DNA from: Clostridia bacterium
GTDB lineage: Bacteria > Acidobacteriota > Terriglobia > Terriglobales > Acidobacteriaceae
Reading direction: 5' to 3'
Length of the DNA: 64,000 bases
NCBI GenBank assembly: GCA_035561135.1
Contig: DATMYA010000079.1
Span: 96,204 to 160,203, forward strand
The notes under the pieces are model-generated. The model was given only the letters and a program-made list of their open reading frames with translations. It did not search any database and was not told the DNA's origin. Numbering within the stretch: position 1 is the stretch's first letter; each line of letters begins with the position of its first letter. The position numbers were made by a program, and so were the translations under genes. This document shows positions 1 through 7,601 of the stretch, piece after piece.

Positions 1-401
1 TCCGCAGGATTGCCTTTGGCTGCGGCTGCCGATGCGATGATCAGGCCATCGACGCTGCGCGCCATCAAAAGCTTGAGCTGGCGAAGTTCCGCCTCAGCGT
101 TCTCTCCGGAGTTTGAAATCAGGATCTGATAACCAAGCGGCTCAAGTTTCCGCCCGATGCCTTTGGCTACCTCGGCGAAAAACGAGTGCATCATGTCGGG
201 AATGATGAGACCTATCAGGTATGTCCGACGGCTGGCGAGGCTGCGTGCTATCAGGTTGGGCTCGTACTGAAGCTCCCGTGCACGTTGCCTGATGCGGCGA
301 CGTGTCGCCTCAGAAACGTCGAGGTGATTGCGAAGCGCTTTGGAAACGGTCATCAACGATACGCCTAATTCTTCGGCGATATCTTTCATTCGAACTGCCA
401 A
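1..401 (-). CDS. LacI-family transcriptional regulator (partial, runs off left edge)
   Basis: Only the N-terminal ~133 residues are present. They begin with a LacI-type helix-turn-helix (KDIAEELGVSLMTVSKALR) and the hinge-helix region (NLIARSLASRRTYLIGLIIPD), then enter the periplasmic-binding-protein-like effector domain (HSFFAEVAKGIGRKLEPLGY). I chose the TTG start at 401 because a GGGAGG ribosome-binding sequence lies 5 bases upstream; an ATG four codons later (389) is the alternative. It is divergent from the kinase-isomerase-symporter operon and so probably controls that operon in response to a deoxy sugar or its catabolite. The effector is not determinable because the C-terminal domain is cut off. 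Confidence 0.9.
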   Translation of the reverse strand, partial: MAVRMKDIAEELGVSLMTVSKALRNHLDVSEATRRRIRQRARELQYEPNLIARSLASRRTYLIGLIIPDMMHSFFAEVAKGIGRKLEPLGYQILISNSGENAEAELRQLKLLMARSVDGLIIASAAAAKGNPA

Positions 402-585
402 TCCATCCTCCCGGATTGCCGCAGCGTTGCGCAGGGCCGCACTCTGCTGGCTATGAAAGCGTTGATGCTTTCTTTCTGCGTGTCATTGTATCTCCCAAAC
501 TCCGGTTCGCCATCTCTTTCATTCGGAGGGCCGCGCCACGGGGACTCGCAGATTCGTTTGCCTTATTGTAACCCAAACAGGCTAC

Positions 586-608
586 TTTAACGCTAAAATC
601 TGTTGACA
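586..608 (+). promoter_or_regulatory. Candidate LacI-type operator and promoter of the sugar operon
   Basis: The near-palindrome TTTAACGCTAAA (586-597) has the central CG usual for LacI-family operators, with one mismatched pair. It is followed at 603-608 by a perfect TTGACA -35 hexamer; the best -10 candidate is weak (TACCTT, 627-632). It lies between the divergent regulator and rhaB, where an autoregulated repressor would bind. The inference rests on position and symmetry only. Confidence 0.4.
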
Positions 609-676
609 CTCCACCATCCGTCAGAGTACCTTCACTCCCGCGGTTGATCGAGTTGCAATCACAGGGCAGGGACGCG

Positions 677-2173
677 ATGGAGTCAACGATCAATTTCGTT
701 GCGGTCGATCTCGGTGCATCAAGCGGCAGACTTGTAGTTGGGCGATGGAATGGCACATCTTTTGTTCTAGAGGAACTGCACCGGTTCGCCAATGCAGGCG
801 TCAAAACGCGCGGCAATCTCCATTGGGATGTGTTGCGTCTGTGGTCCGAAATCAAATTGGGCCTAGCCAAGTACGCTGCGAAATACGAGACTCGTTCGGC
901 CGGGATCAGCGTGGATACCTGGGGCGTGGACTTTGCGCTCCTGGATCATGCAGGGCGCTTGCTCGATAATCCTCATCATTATCGCGACCCGAGGACGGAA
1001 GGAATGCCCGGGCGGGCATTTACTCGAGTCCCGCGCGCAGAGGTCTTCCGCCAGACCGGAATACAGTCACTCCAGATAAACACCGTATTCCAGTTGCTCA
1101 GCATGGCGCTTTCCGAAGACGCGCGCCTGGCTGCTGCTAATCACTTATTGATGATGCCAGACCTTTTCCATTACTGGCTGTCGGGCGAGAAAGCGAACGA
1201 GTACACGATCTCGTCAACGACCCAGATGTTGGACTGCCGGCGACGCGACTGGGCGCGCGGCATGATCGCTGACCTGGACATTCCATCGCATTTTCTGGGG
1301 CCGATCGTCACCCCCGGCACAACCTTGGAGCGAGTCTGTCCGGACGTTCTACGTGAGTGTGGCTTCAACAGTCCGTTTCCCGTGATTGCCGGCGCGAGCC
1401 ACGATACGGCCAGCGCCGTGGCCGCTGTCCCATTTCTGAGTGAGGACAGCGCATTCATCAGTAGCGGCACATGGAGCCTGATGGGCGTTGAGGTGAAACA
1501 ACCCATCACATCCGAACATGCCCTGTCCCTGGACTTCACCAACGAGGGGGGAGTTGGGGGGACGATTCGCCTTCTCAAGAACATCACAGGGTTGTGGCTG
1601 CTGCAGGAATGCCTGCAGCAGTGGCAGCGAGAAGGCCGCGAATACGCCTGGGAGCAAGTCCTGGCAATCGCCAGAAAGGCCAGACCGCTGCGCAGCATTG
1701 TCGATCCGGACTCCGGCGACTTTCTCTCTCCCGAGGACATGCCGAAGGCAATCCGAAATTATTGTTCCAGGACCGATCAGCCGATTCCCCAAAACGACGG
1801 AGAACTTGCCCGCTGTTGCATGGAGAGTCTCGCTCTCAAGTATCGATCGGTTCTCCAGGCGCTCAATTCACTTACCGGACGCAAACTGGAAGCCATTCGC
1901 ATTGTTGGCGGGGGCAGTCGCAACGAACTGCTTTGCCAATTCACGGCTGACGCCTGCGAGCTCCCTGTGTATGCGGGTCCGGTCGAGGCCTCCTCGCTGG
2001 GCAACGTCATGATGCAAGCGGTCGCAACAGGGCATCTGGACAGCGTTGCGACAGGGCGAGAGCGGATCGCCGCTTCCTGTGAGCTTGTGACTTATGAACC
2101 AGGCTGCTCGGGAGATTGGAACGAGGCGTACACGAGATTTGAAAGTCTTGGAAAGCTTCGAGAATTTATTTAA
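677..2173 (+). CDS. rhaB: Rhamnulokinase (RhaB-like FGGY kinase)
   Basis: A cytoplasmic FGGY-family sugar kinase of 498 residues that phosphorylates L-rhamnulose (possibly also L-fuculose) with ATP. It aligns along its length with E. coli RhaB (489 aa): N-terminal VAVDLGASSGR phosphate-binding loop, SVDTWGVDFALLD, the YRDPRT motif, the SHDTASAV and SSGTWSLMG segments, and the C-terminal VGGGSRNELLCQ and GPVEASSLGN motifs. The ATG at 677 is preferred over one at 644 because the conserved fold begins just after it and an AGGGA sequence precedes it. It heads an operon with a fucose-isomerase-type protein, so the kinase and isomerase come from two different textbook pathways. Rhamnulose is the best guess for the substrate. 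Confidence 0.88.
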   Translation: MESTINFVAVDLGASSGRLVVGRWNGTSFVLEELHRFANAGVKTRGNLHWDVLRLWSEIKLGLAKYAAKYETRSAGISVDTWGVDFALLDHAGRLLDNPHHYRDPRTEGMPGRAFTRVPRAEVFRQTGIQSLQINTVFQLLSMALSEDARLAAANHLLMMPDLFHYWLSGEKANEYTISSTTQMLDCRRRDWARGMIADLDIPSHFLGPIVTPGTTLERVCPDVLRECGFNSPFPVIAGASHDTASAVAAVPFLSEDSAFISSGTWSLMGVEVKQPITSEHALSLDFTNEGGVGGTIRLLKNITGLWLLQECLQQWQREGREYAWEQVLAIARKARPLRSIVDPDSGDFLSPEDMPKAIRNYCSRTDQPIPQNDGELARCCMESLALKYRSVLQALNSLTGRKLEAIRIVGGGSRNELLCQFTADACELPVYAGPVEASSLGNVMMQAVATGHLDSVATGRERIAASCELVTYEPGCSGDWNEAYTRFESLGKLREFI

Positions 2174-2239
2174 GGAAGTCAGTTGAAGAGATGTTTGTCC
2201 GCTGAGCTAGTTCGGTCAGCAGGTGAGGAGAGTCAATCA

Positions 2240-3883
2240 ATGTCGCCCTATTCCGTTCCTGAATTCACGCTTCCGAAGCCAGCCGCCGCCGGGGAAATAC
2301 TCCTTATTGCCAGTGGCGATCTGCGGGAGTCAGCCAACACAGTTTGCTGGCCTGCACAGGCCGAAGCTGAGAGAAAAATTGTGGCTGCATTTGCAGCCGA
2401 GGGGGTCACGGTGCGTCGGGCCCATCCATACCGAGAGGACCTGGGCCACGGTTTCATCCGAAACCAGCGGATGGGTATGGACGTGTTCATGAACATCGAT
2501 CCGAATGCCCCGCTGATCGTAGCCGAGTCAGTGTGGCAGTACAGCGGAAACATTCTGGCCGGGTTGCGAAGTCATAAAGGGCCGATTCTGACGATTGCAA
2601 ACTGGTCGGGCCAATGGCCTGGGCTGGTGGGCATGTTGAATCTGAATGGCTGCTTGTACAAGGCGGGCGTGAAGTTCAGCACCATCTGGAGCAAGGACTT
2701 TGACGATGACTTCTTCAAAAAAGGCATTCGTCAGTGGTTGAAGGAAGGCTGCATCACGCACGACGTCAGCCATGTCCGCAAGCTCGATCCCTCTACCCTG
2801 CCGGCGACTGAACGCGAACTCGGAAAGCGTCTTGCGGAGTTCCTTCGCTTCCGCAAAGCGATCATGGGTATCTTCGATGAGGGCTGTATGGGAATGTACA
2901 ACGCCATCATTGAAGATGAACTGCTGAATCCCCTGGGCGTTTACAAAGAACGCTTGAACCAGTCCGCACTCTTCGCCGCTATGCGCGACGTCCCCGACGA
3001 AGAAGCAACGGCTGTTCGCAAATGGCTGGACAAGCGCGGCATGAAGTTCGTTACCGGTCCGAATCCCGAAACCGACCTGACTGACGCACAGTTGCACGAA
3101 CAATTCAAAATGTACATTGCAGCGATGCGCATCGCCGATGAATTCGGATGCGACACAATCGGCATTCAATATCAGCAGGGTTTGAAGGACCTGGTGCCGG
3201 CCTCCGACCTTGTCGAAGGGTTACTGAACAACGTCGAAAGACCTCCGGTTAAGGCAAGCGGCAATGGGCGCGAACTCTACCCCGGACAACCGTTGCCGCA
3301 TTACAACGAAGTGGACGAGTGCGCGGGTCTCGATGCGCTGGTCACGAATCGCGTATGGACAGCCATGGGACTTGACCCTGCAACCACTCTTCACGATGTG
3401 CGTTGGGGCGAACAGTATCACGGCGGCGGCATCGATGAATTCGTTTGGGTATTCCTGATTTCCGGTGCGGTGCCAGCTTCGCATTTGAAAGGCGGATACG
3501 AAGGCGCATCCAGCGAACGCCAGGCATCAATGTACTTCCGTCTCGGCGGCGGGACACTTAAGGGAATCAGCAAGCCCGGCGCCGTCGTCTGGAGCCGCGT
3601 GTTCGTTGAAGATGGCAAGCTCCACGCCGATATTGGACGCGCAACTGCCGTAGATCTACCCCTCGAGGAGACGCAACGGCGTTGGGACGCGACCACATCT
3701 CAGTGGCCGATCATGCACGCCGTCTTGCACGGCGTCACGCGTGACCAGTTCATGGCACGCCATCGCGCCAACCACATCAACGTTGCCTACGCGCCGTCGG
3801 ACGAAATTGCCGACAAGGCGCTCGCAGCAAAGGCCGCGATGATGGCTGAGTTGGGCATCGACGTAAACATTTGCGGCAAATAG
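2240..3883 (+). CDS. L-fucose isomerase family protein
   Basis: A 547-residue protein related to L-fucose/L-arabinose ketol isomerases, which interconvert aldose and ketose with Mn2+. Near the C-terminus, YFRLGGGTLKG and the ANH motif followed by a Rossmann-like end (MAELGIDVNICG) match FucI (YFRGGGYSSR, GANHG, LRIPVCMHN); the FucI metal-binding histidine falls in ANH. The N-terminal half is divergent. Start: an ATG at 2240 follows an AGGTGAGGAG ribosome-binding site, whereas an upstream TTG (2183) has none. Its position between a RhaB-like kinase and a FucP-like carrier suggests it isomerises L-rhamnose or L-fucose. No classical RhaA is present, so it may be the rhamnose isomerase of this strain. 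Confidence 0.78.
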   Translation: MSPYSVPEFTLPKPAAAGEILLIASGDLRESANTVCWPAQAEAERKIVAAFAAEGVTVRRAHPYREDLGHGFIRNQRMGMDVFMNIDPNAPLIVAESVWQYSGNILAGLRSHKGPILTIANWSGQWPGLVGMLNLNGCLYKAGVKFSTIWSKDFDDDFFKKGIRQWLKEGCITHDVSHVRKLDPSTLPATERELGKRLAEFLRFRKAIMGIFDEGCMGMYNAIIEDELLNPLGVYKERLNQSALFAAMRDVPDEEATAVRKWLDKRGMKFVTGPNPETDLTDAQLHEQFKMYIAAMRIADEFGCDTIGIQYQQGLKDLVPASDLVEGLLNNVERPPVKASGNGRELYPGQPLPHYNEVDECAGLDALVTNRVWTAMGLDPATTLHDVRWGEQYHGGGIDEFVWVFLISGAVPASHLKGGYEGASSERQASMYFRLGGGTLKGISKPGAVVWSRVFVEDGKLHADIGRATAVDLPLEETQRRWDATTSQWPIMHAVLHGVTRDQFMARHRANHINVAYAPSDEIADKALAAKAAMMAELGIDVNICGK

Positions 3884-3991
3884 CTCTAAGCTACGCTCGG
3901 GGGGAACAAAGGCGTTATGCAATACGTTCCCCCGGCGGAGCGGTTCCACCTGAATTCATCCAATCGAATCTGGTCCTGAACGGAAGCGCAC

Positions 3992-5329
3992 ATGAGCCTC
4001 GGTGTAGATGTGAATGCAGGCTTCGAAGCCGTACCCGGCAGCAAGACGCGAAGTTCCCACAAACTGTTTTCCCGCGAGAATGCACTGGCCTTCTTCCTCG
4101 TCACAGGGTTGTTTTTCCTGTGGGGCATTCCCAACAACCTCAACGACGTACTCATCCGGCAGTTCATGAAATCGTTCGAAATCACCCGGTTCAAGGCGGG
4201 CCTGGTGCAATCGGCTTTTTACACTGGATATTTCCTGTTCTCGATGCCGGCCGCTCTCGTCATGCGAAGGTTCGGCTATAAGACAGGGCTCGTGACCGGC
4301 CTTCTCCTCTACGTCGCTGGCACTTTCCTGTTCTGGCCCGCCGCAGTTATCGCGAACTACTACCTCTTCCTCCTTGCGCTATTTGTGATCGCCAGTGGCC
4401 TGGGCTTTTTGGAGACTGGCGCTAACCCGTTCATCGCGCAACTAGGTGACCCTGAGAGCTCGGAAAGAAGGCTCAATTTTTCGCAGGCATTCAATCCACT
4501 GGGCTCGATTGCCGGAGTGCTGATCGGTACGGCATTCATATTCTCTGGGGTTGAACACAGCAGCCAGGACATTGCGGCCCTTAAGCTTGCTGGGACCTAC
4601 GAGACCTACATGCGGCAGGAAACGATGCGCGTAATCATGCCATACCTGGTACTGGGCATCGTGGTGCTCTTCTGGACATTTTTGATTATCAGGACAAAGC
4701 TCCCGGAACATGCCGTTGAAGCACCGTCCACACATGAGGCTCGTAAAGGCAAGTTCGCTGACGTGTTCAAGTATCCCCACTTCACCAAGGCTGTCTTTAC
4801 GCAGTTCTGCTACGTGGGAGCGCAGGTTGGCACCTGGAGCTACTTCATTCAATACGTTCAGGACTACACGCATCAACCGGAGAAGGTTGCCGGATATTTC
4901 CTGACGGGTACGCTAGCGGCATTCGCATTAGGCCGGTTTGCTTCCACATATCTGATGAATTTCATCGCGCCACGAATATTGATGGGTGTGTTTGGAATTA
5001 TCAACATTGTGCTGGTGGGTATCGGCATTTTGCTCCCCGGATGGGTAGGGCTCTGGTCGATTTTCTTGACCAGCTTCTTCATGTCCCTGATGTTCCCGAC
5101 GATTTTCGCGCTTGGCCTCAAGGACCTTGGGCCTAATACGAAGCTCGGCGGCTCCATGATCGTGATGGCGATCATTGGAGGAGCGGTGTTCACGCCGGTG
5201 ATGGGCCTGGTATTCGAAGCGAGCAAGAGCATGGCGGTAGCGATGTGCGTTCCACTGGCCTGCTATGTCGTCGTTACTTATTACGCTTTCATCGGCGCGA
5301 AGGTGCGTGTGCCTGTGCAGCCCGCCTAG
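3992..5329 (+). CDS. fucP: L-fucose:H+ symporter-like MFS permease
   Basis: A 445-residue inner-membrane protein with about 12 predicted membrane spans, of the FHS/FucP branch of the major facilitator superfamily. Diagnostic features are the first helix (FFLWGIPNNLNDVL, like FLWGxxxNLND in FucP), the GFLETGANPF segment in helix 4 and the QAFNPLGSIAG segment in helix 5. It would import a deoxyhexose (L-fucose, possibly L-rhamnose) with protons. It lies 108 bases after the isomerase and before the mutarotase-like gene. The exact sugar cannot be read from sequence; FucP relatives also carry glucose, galactose and N-acetylglucosamine. Confidence 0.88.
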   Translation: MSLGVDVNAGFEAVPGSKTRSSHKLFSRENALAFFLVTGLFFLWGIPNNLNDVLIRQFMKSFEITRFKAGLVQSAFYTGYFLFSMPAALVMRRFGYKTGLVTGLLLYVAGTFLFWPAAVIANYYLFLLALFVIASGLGFLETGANPFIAQLGDPESSERRLNFSQAFNPLGSIAGVLIGTAFIFSGVEHSSQDIAALKLAGTYETYMRQETMRVIMPYLVLGIVVLFWTFLIIRTKLPEHAVEAPSTHEARKGKFADVFKYPHFTKAVFTQFCYVGAQVGTWSYFIQYVQDYTHQPEKVAGYFLTGTLAAFALGRFASTYLMNFIAPRILMGVFGIINIVLVGIGILLPGWVGLWSIFLTSFFMSLMFPTIFALGLKDLGPNTKLGGSMIVMAIIGGAVFTPVMGLVFEASKSMAVAMCVPLACYVVVTYYAFIGAKVRVPVQPA

Positions 5330-5380
5330 GAACGGGTTCAGGCGTCGCACCAACGGTATTCATATCTATGGAGGTTGAAA

Positions 5381-5884
5381 TTGCAGTCACGTTCGGTCAC
5401 CCACGCACCTCAAGCACCTGGGTGGAAACAAACTCTTGAGGACCGTTTACCTCTTTACGGGCATCGGAACTGGATCGTCATTGCAGATTCTGCATACCCG
5501 GAGCAGGCGCGGGCAGGAATAGAAACAATAACGTCGCATGCCGGTCAGATTGAAGTTGTGGAGGGAGTTCTGGCCGCGCTCGCATCATCGAAGCACGTTA
5601 AGCCGATCGTCTACACCGATCACGAACTTGCGTTCGTTAACGAAGAGGATGCGCCGGGCATCGGCGCCTATCGTGATCGCCTGTCGGAAGTCCTGGGCAG
5701 AAGTGAGGTCAAAGTTCTTGCACACGAGCAGATCATTCAGAAACTTGATGAAGCCGCCAAGAGCTTTCGCGTTCTGATCATCAAGACAGATATGACCATT
5801 CCCTATACGTCTGTGTTCCTGGAGCTCGATTGCGCCTACTGGGGCGGGGACGCAGAGGCGGCACTGCGCAAAGCAATGCGTTAG
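5381..5884 (+). CDS. RbsD/FucU-like sugar mutarotase (divergent)
   Basis: A 167-residue cytoplasmic protein resembling the RbsD/FucU family, which interconverts anomers of fucose or ribose so that isomerase and transporter see the right form. The match is GHRNWIVIADSAYP (FucU: GHGDEIIFSDAHFP, containing the catalytic His) and a C-terminal segment with a conserved strand (RVLIIKTDMTIPY). It is longer than FucU (about 140 aa), with an N-terminal extension and a lengthened central region. I chose the TTG at 5381, six bases after GGAGG; another TTG lies two codons earlier. As the last gene of the operon it fits a mutarotase for the sugar handled upstream. Family identity is moderately secure; activity is inferred. 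Confidence 0.65.
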   Translation: MQSRSVTHAPQAPGWKQTLEDRLPLYGHRNWIVIADSAYPEQARAGIETITSHAGQIEVVEGVLAALASSKHVKPIVYTDHELAFVNEEDAPGIGAYRDRLSEVLGRSEVKVLAHEQIIQKLDEAAKSFRVLIIKTDMTIPYTSVFLELDCAYWGGDAEAALRKAMR

Positions 5885-5920
5885 GAGTGGCTTCTCCTGA
5901 CCGGCTCCCTCCCCCCAAAG

Positions 5921-5963
5921 ACAGCTACCGCTTACCAATCAGCAATTGGTAAGCGGTAGCTGT
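5921..5963. terminator. Bidirectional hairpin terminator
   Basis: A perfect 19-bp inverted repeat (5921-5939 paired with 5945-5963) with a 5-base loop lies between the converging mutarotase gene and the alginate-lyase-family gene. It lacks a long T run on either side, so efficiency is uncertain, but size and position fit a shared terminator. Confidence 0.8.
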
Positions 5964-5998
5964 TGTCATTCTGTCCGGAAAGACGGCTTGCCCGATGC

Positions 5999-7228
5999 CT
6001 AGACCTGCGCCCGGTAACCTGGCTTGAACCACAGTACAGGTTGGCGGACCGGGTAGTTGCGCACGATTTCTTCGAGCGTGGGATCGGGATTCAGAGTGCG
6101 CCAAAGTTCAACGTACTCCGGCCGGGCCAGCGCGATCCCGCCGAACAGCAGGCTCGAGTGCCGCACCGGCCAGTCATCCCAATACATGACGTCGTGCGCA
6201 AAGGGCCACGCGTTCTTGTTTTTCAGGTAGGGGAACATGAACGCCATTGCCTTCTTCATTCCCCTGCCATCCGGCAGATCGAAGCTCCACAGGTTGTCGT
6301 CAGGCCGGCTGAGTATCTGGCACACGCTTGCCATTGCATCCAGGTTGAAAAGACAATAACCGTACGGTTTCGTGCGCCTCAATTCCTGCGGGAAGCTTCC
6401 ATCAGCGGCAATCTGGTTTGGCACAATAACGGTCTTGAAGCGATTCCGGCAGTATCCGATAAGCTCATCGTTGCCAGTCAATCGCGCAAACTCGGCAACC
6501 TGCATGAGCCAGCAGGTACCGTGGTTGTTCTTCGCGTCCCGTTCTTCCTGACCATTGCGAGAAGACGTCATCCACTTCAGATACTCGGCAAACCACTCCT
6601 TCACGCCGTCGAGCTCAGTTTTTGCAAGCGACCGCGAACCGGCAAGAACCGCGATTGCGCGCGCTACTTCGACCAGATGCAGCGTGTCGATGATGCCAAT
6701 TCCTCGTCCTGTCGTCCTCCCATGAATAGCTTGGGCGTACTTTAAATTCGGGTTCATGGATGTTGCTGACGCGAGAAACCAGGCACGCAGGTGGCGCACT
6801 GCATGAGCCGAATACCGTTCGTCCTTAGTCAGCAACCATGCGGCCGTCAACGCCGGGACGCGGACGCTCAACTGCATTAGGGCGTGGCGATGAGCAACAA
6901 AATTGTCCGGGTTTGTCATGCCGTCACGCTGGATGTATGGGCCGCCGGGATTCTCCGGATCGGGCCACCAATAGTCGCCTTCGGAAAAGTAGTCGTGCTT
7001 TCCCCCGGCACTTCGAGGACTGCTGTAGGCGGTGATAGTGATCGGGGGCTCAGTCAAGTAGCGGGTTGCTGCCTTCAGTACCCTGCCACGATCGATCTCG
7101 CTGATGTCGAGAACACCCTCTCCTTGCTTGACCCCAAATTTCGCGAAAGCCGACTCGGTGCTCAGGGAGATGGCGACAGCGGTTGCTGCGGCGCAGAATT
7201 CTCTGCGCGAAATGAGGCTCTTTGTCAT
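5999..7228 (-). CDS. Alginate lyase family protein (Tat-exported)
   Basis: A 409-residue protein with a twin-arginine signal (ISRREFCAAATAVAISL, residues 6-22), so it is exported folded. The mature part has the hallmarks of the alginate_lyase (alpha/alpha toroid) family: HDYFSEGDYWWPD near residue 78, NPNLKYAQAIHGRTTGRG near 159, and KNNHG at 233-237, where the NNH motif holds catalytic Asn/His in PL5-type lyases. It would cleave a uronate-containing glycan by beta-elimination in the periplasm. The neighbouring GH88 domain removes unsaturated uronates and a rhamnose operon is adjacent, so the substrate may be a rhamnose/glucuronate glycan instead of alginate. A paralogue lies at 12138. Confidence 0.8.
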   Translation of the reverse strand: MTKSLISRREFCAAATAVAISLSTESAFAKFGVKQGEGVLDISEIDRGRVLKAATRYLTEPPITITAYSSPRSAGGKHDYFSEGDYWWPDPENPGGPYIQRDGMTNPDNFVAHRHALMQLSVRVPALTAAWLLTKDERYSAHAVRHLRAWFLASATSMNPNLKYAQAIHGRTTGRGIGIIDTLHLVEVARAIAVLAGSRSLAKTELDGVKEWFAEYLKWMTSSRNGQEERDAKNNHGTCWLMQVAEFARLTGNDELIGYCRNRFKTVIVPNQIAADGSFPQELRRTKPYGYCLFNLDAMASVCQILSRPDDNLWSFDLPDGRGMKKAMAFMFPYLKNKNAWPFAHDVMYWDDWPVRHSSLLFGGIALARPEYVELWRTLNPDPTLEEIVRNYPVRQPVLWFKPGYRAQV

Positions 7229-7601
7229 AAGTGTGCTCTACCGTCCTAACCAGCTGACTCAGCGCGCCACTGCTTGAACTCCAAGCATATTTTTACGTTC
7301 GTGCGCTGGCAGTAATTTCGGCCACTGCCTTGCTCTCCAAAGAAGTATTGGCCGTTTCGCTCGGATAGACTACTCCCGGTTTTTACGATTTCCCAGACAA
7401 AACTTTAGCGGTACAATTGCGGGAATTTTGTGGGACATGATTGGTTATTGGCTGAGGTCCCACAGCGGAAGCGCACTCGCTTTCCGTAGCGACAGCTCGG
7501 CTAATGCCCGAAAGCATACCTGGATCGCAGCAGTTTGAGCTGTTGTTCGCATTACTAGTTTGCAAATGAAAAAGATGTAACTCAACCAGCGCGAGGACAT
7601 A
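7229..7601. other. Divergent intergenic region, no gene found
   Basis: This 373-base gap separates the leftward alginate-lyase-family gene from the rightward GH97 gene and must hold both promoters. I found no convincing -35/-10 pair, no operator-like palindrome and no credible small ORF in it. Confidence 0.5.
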
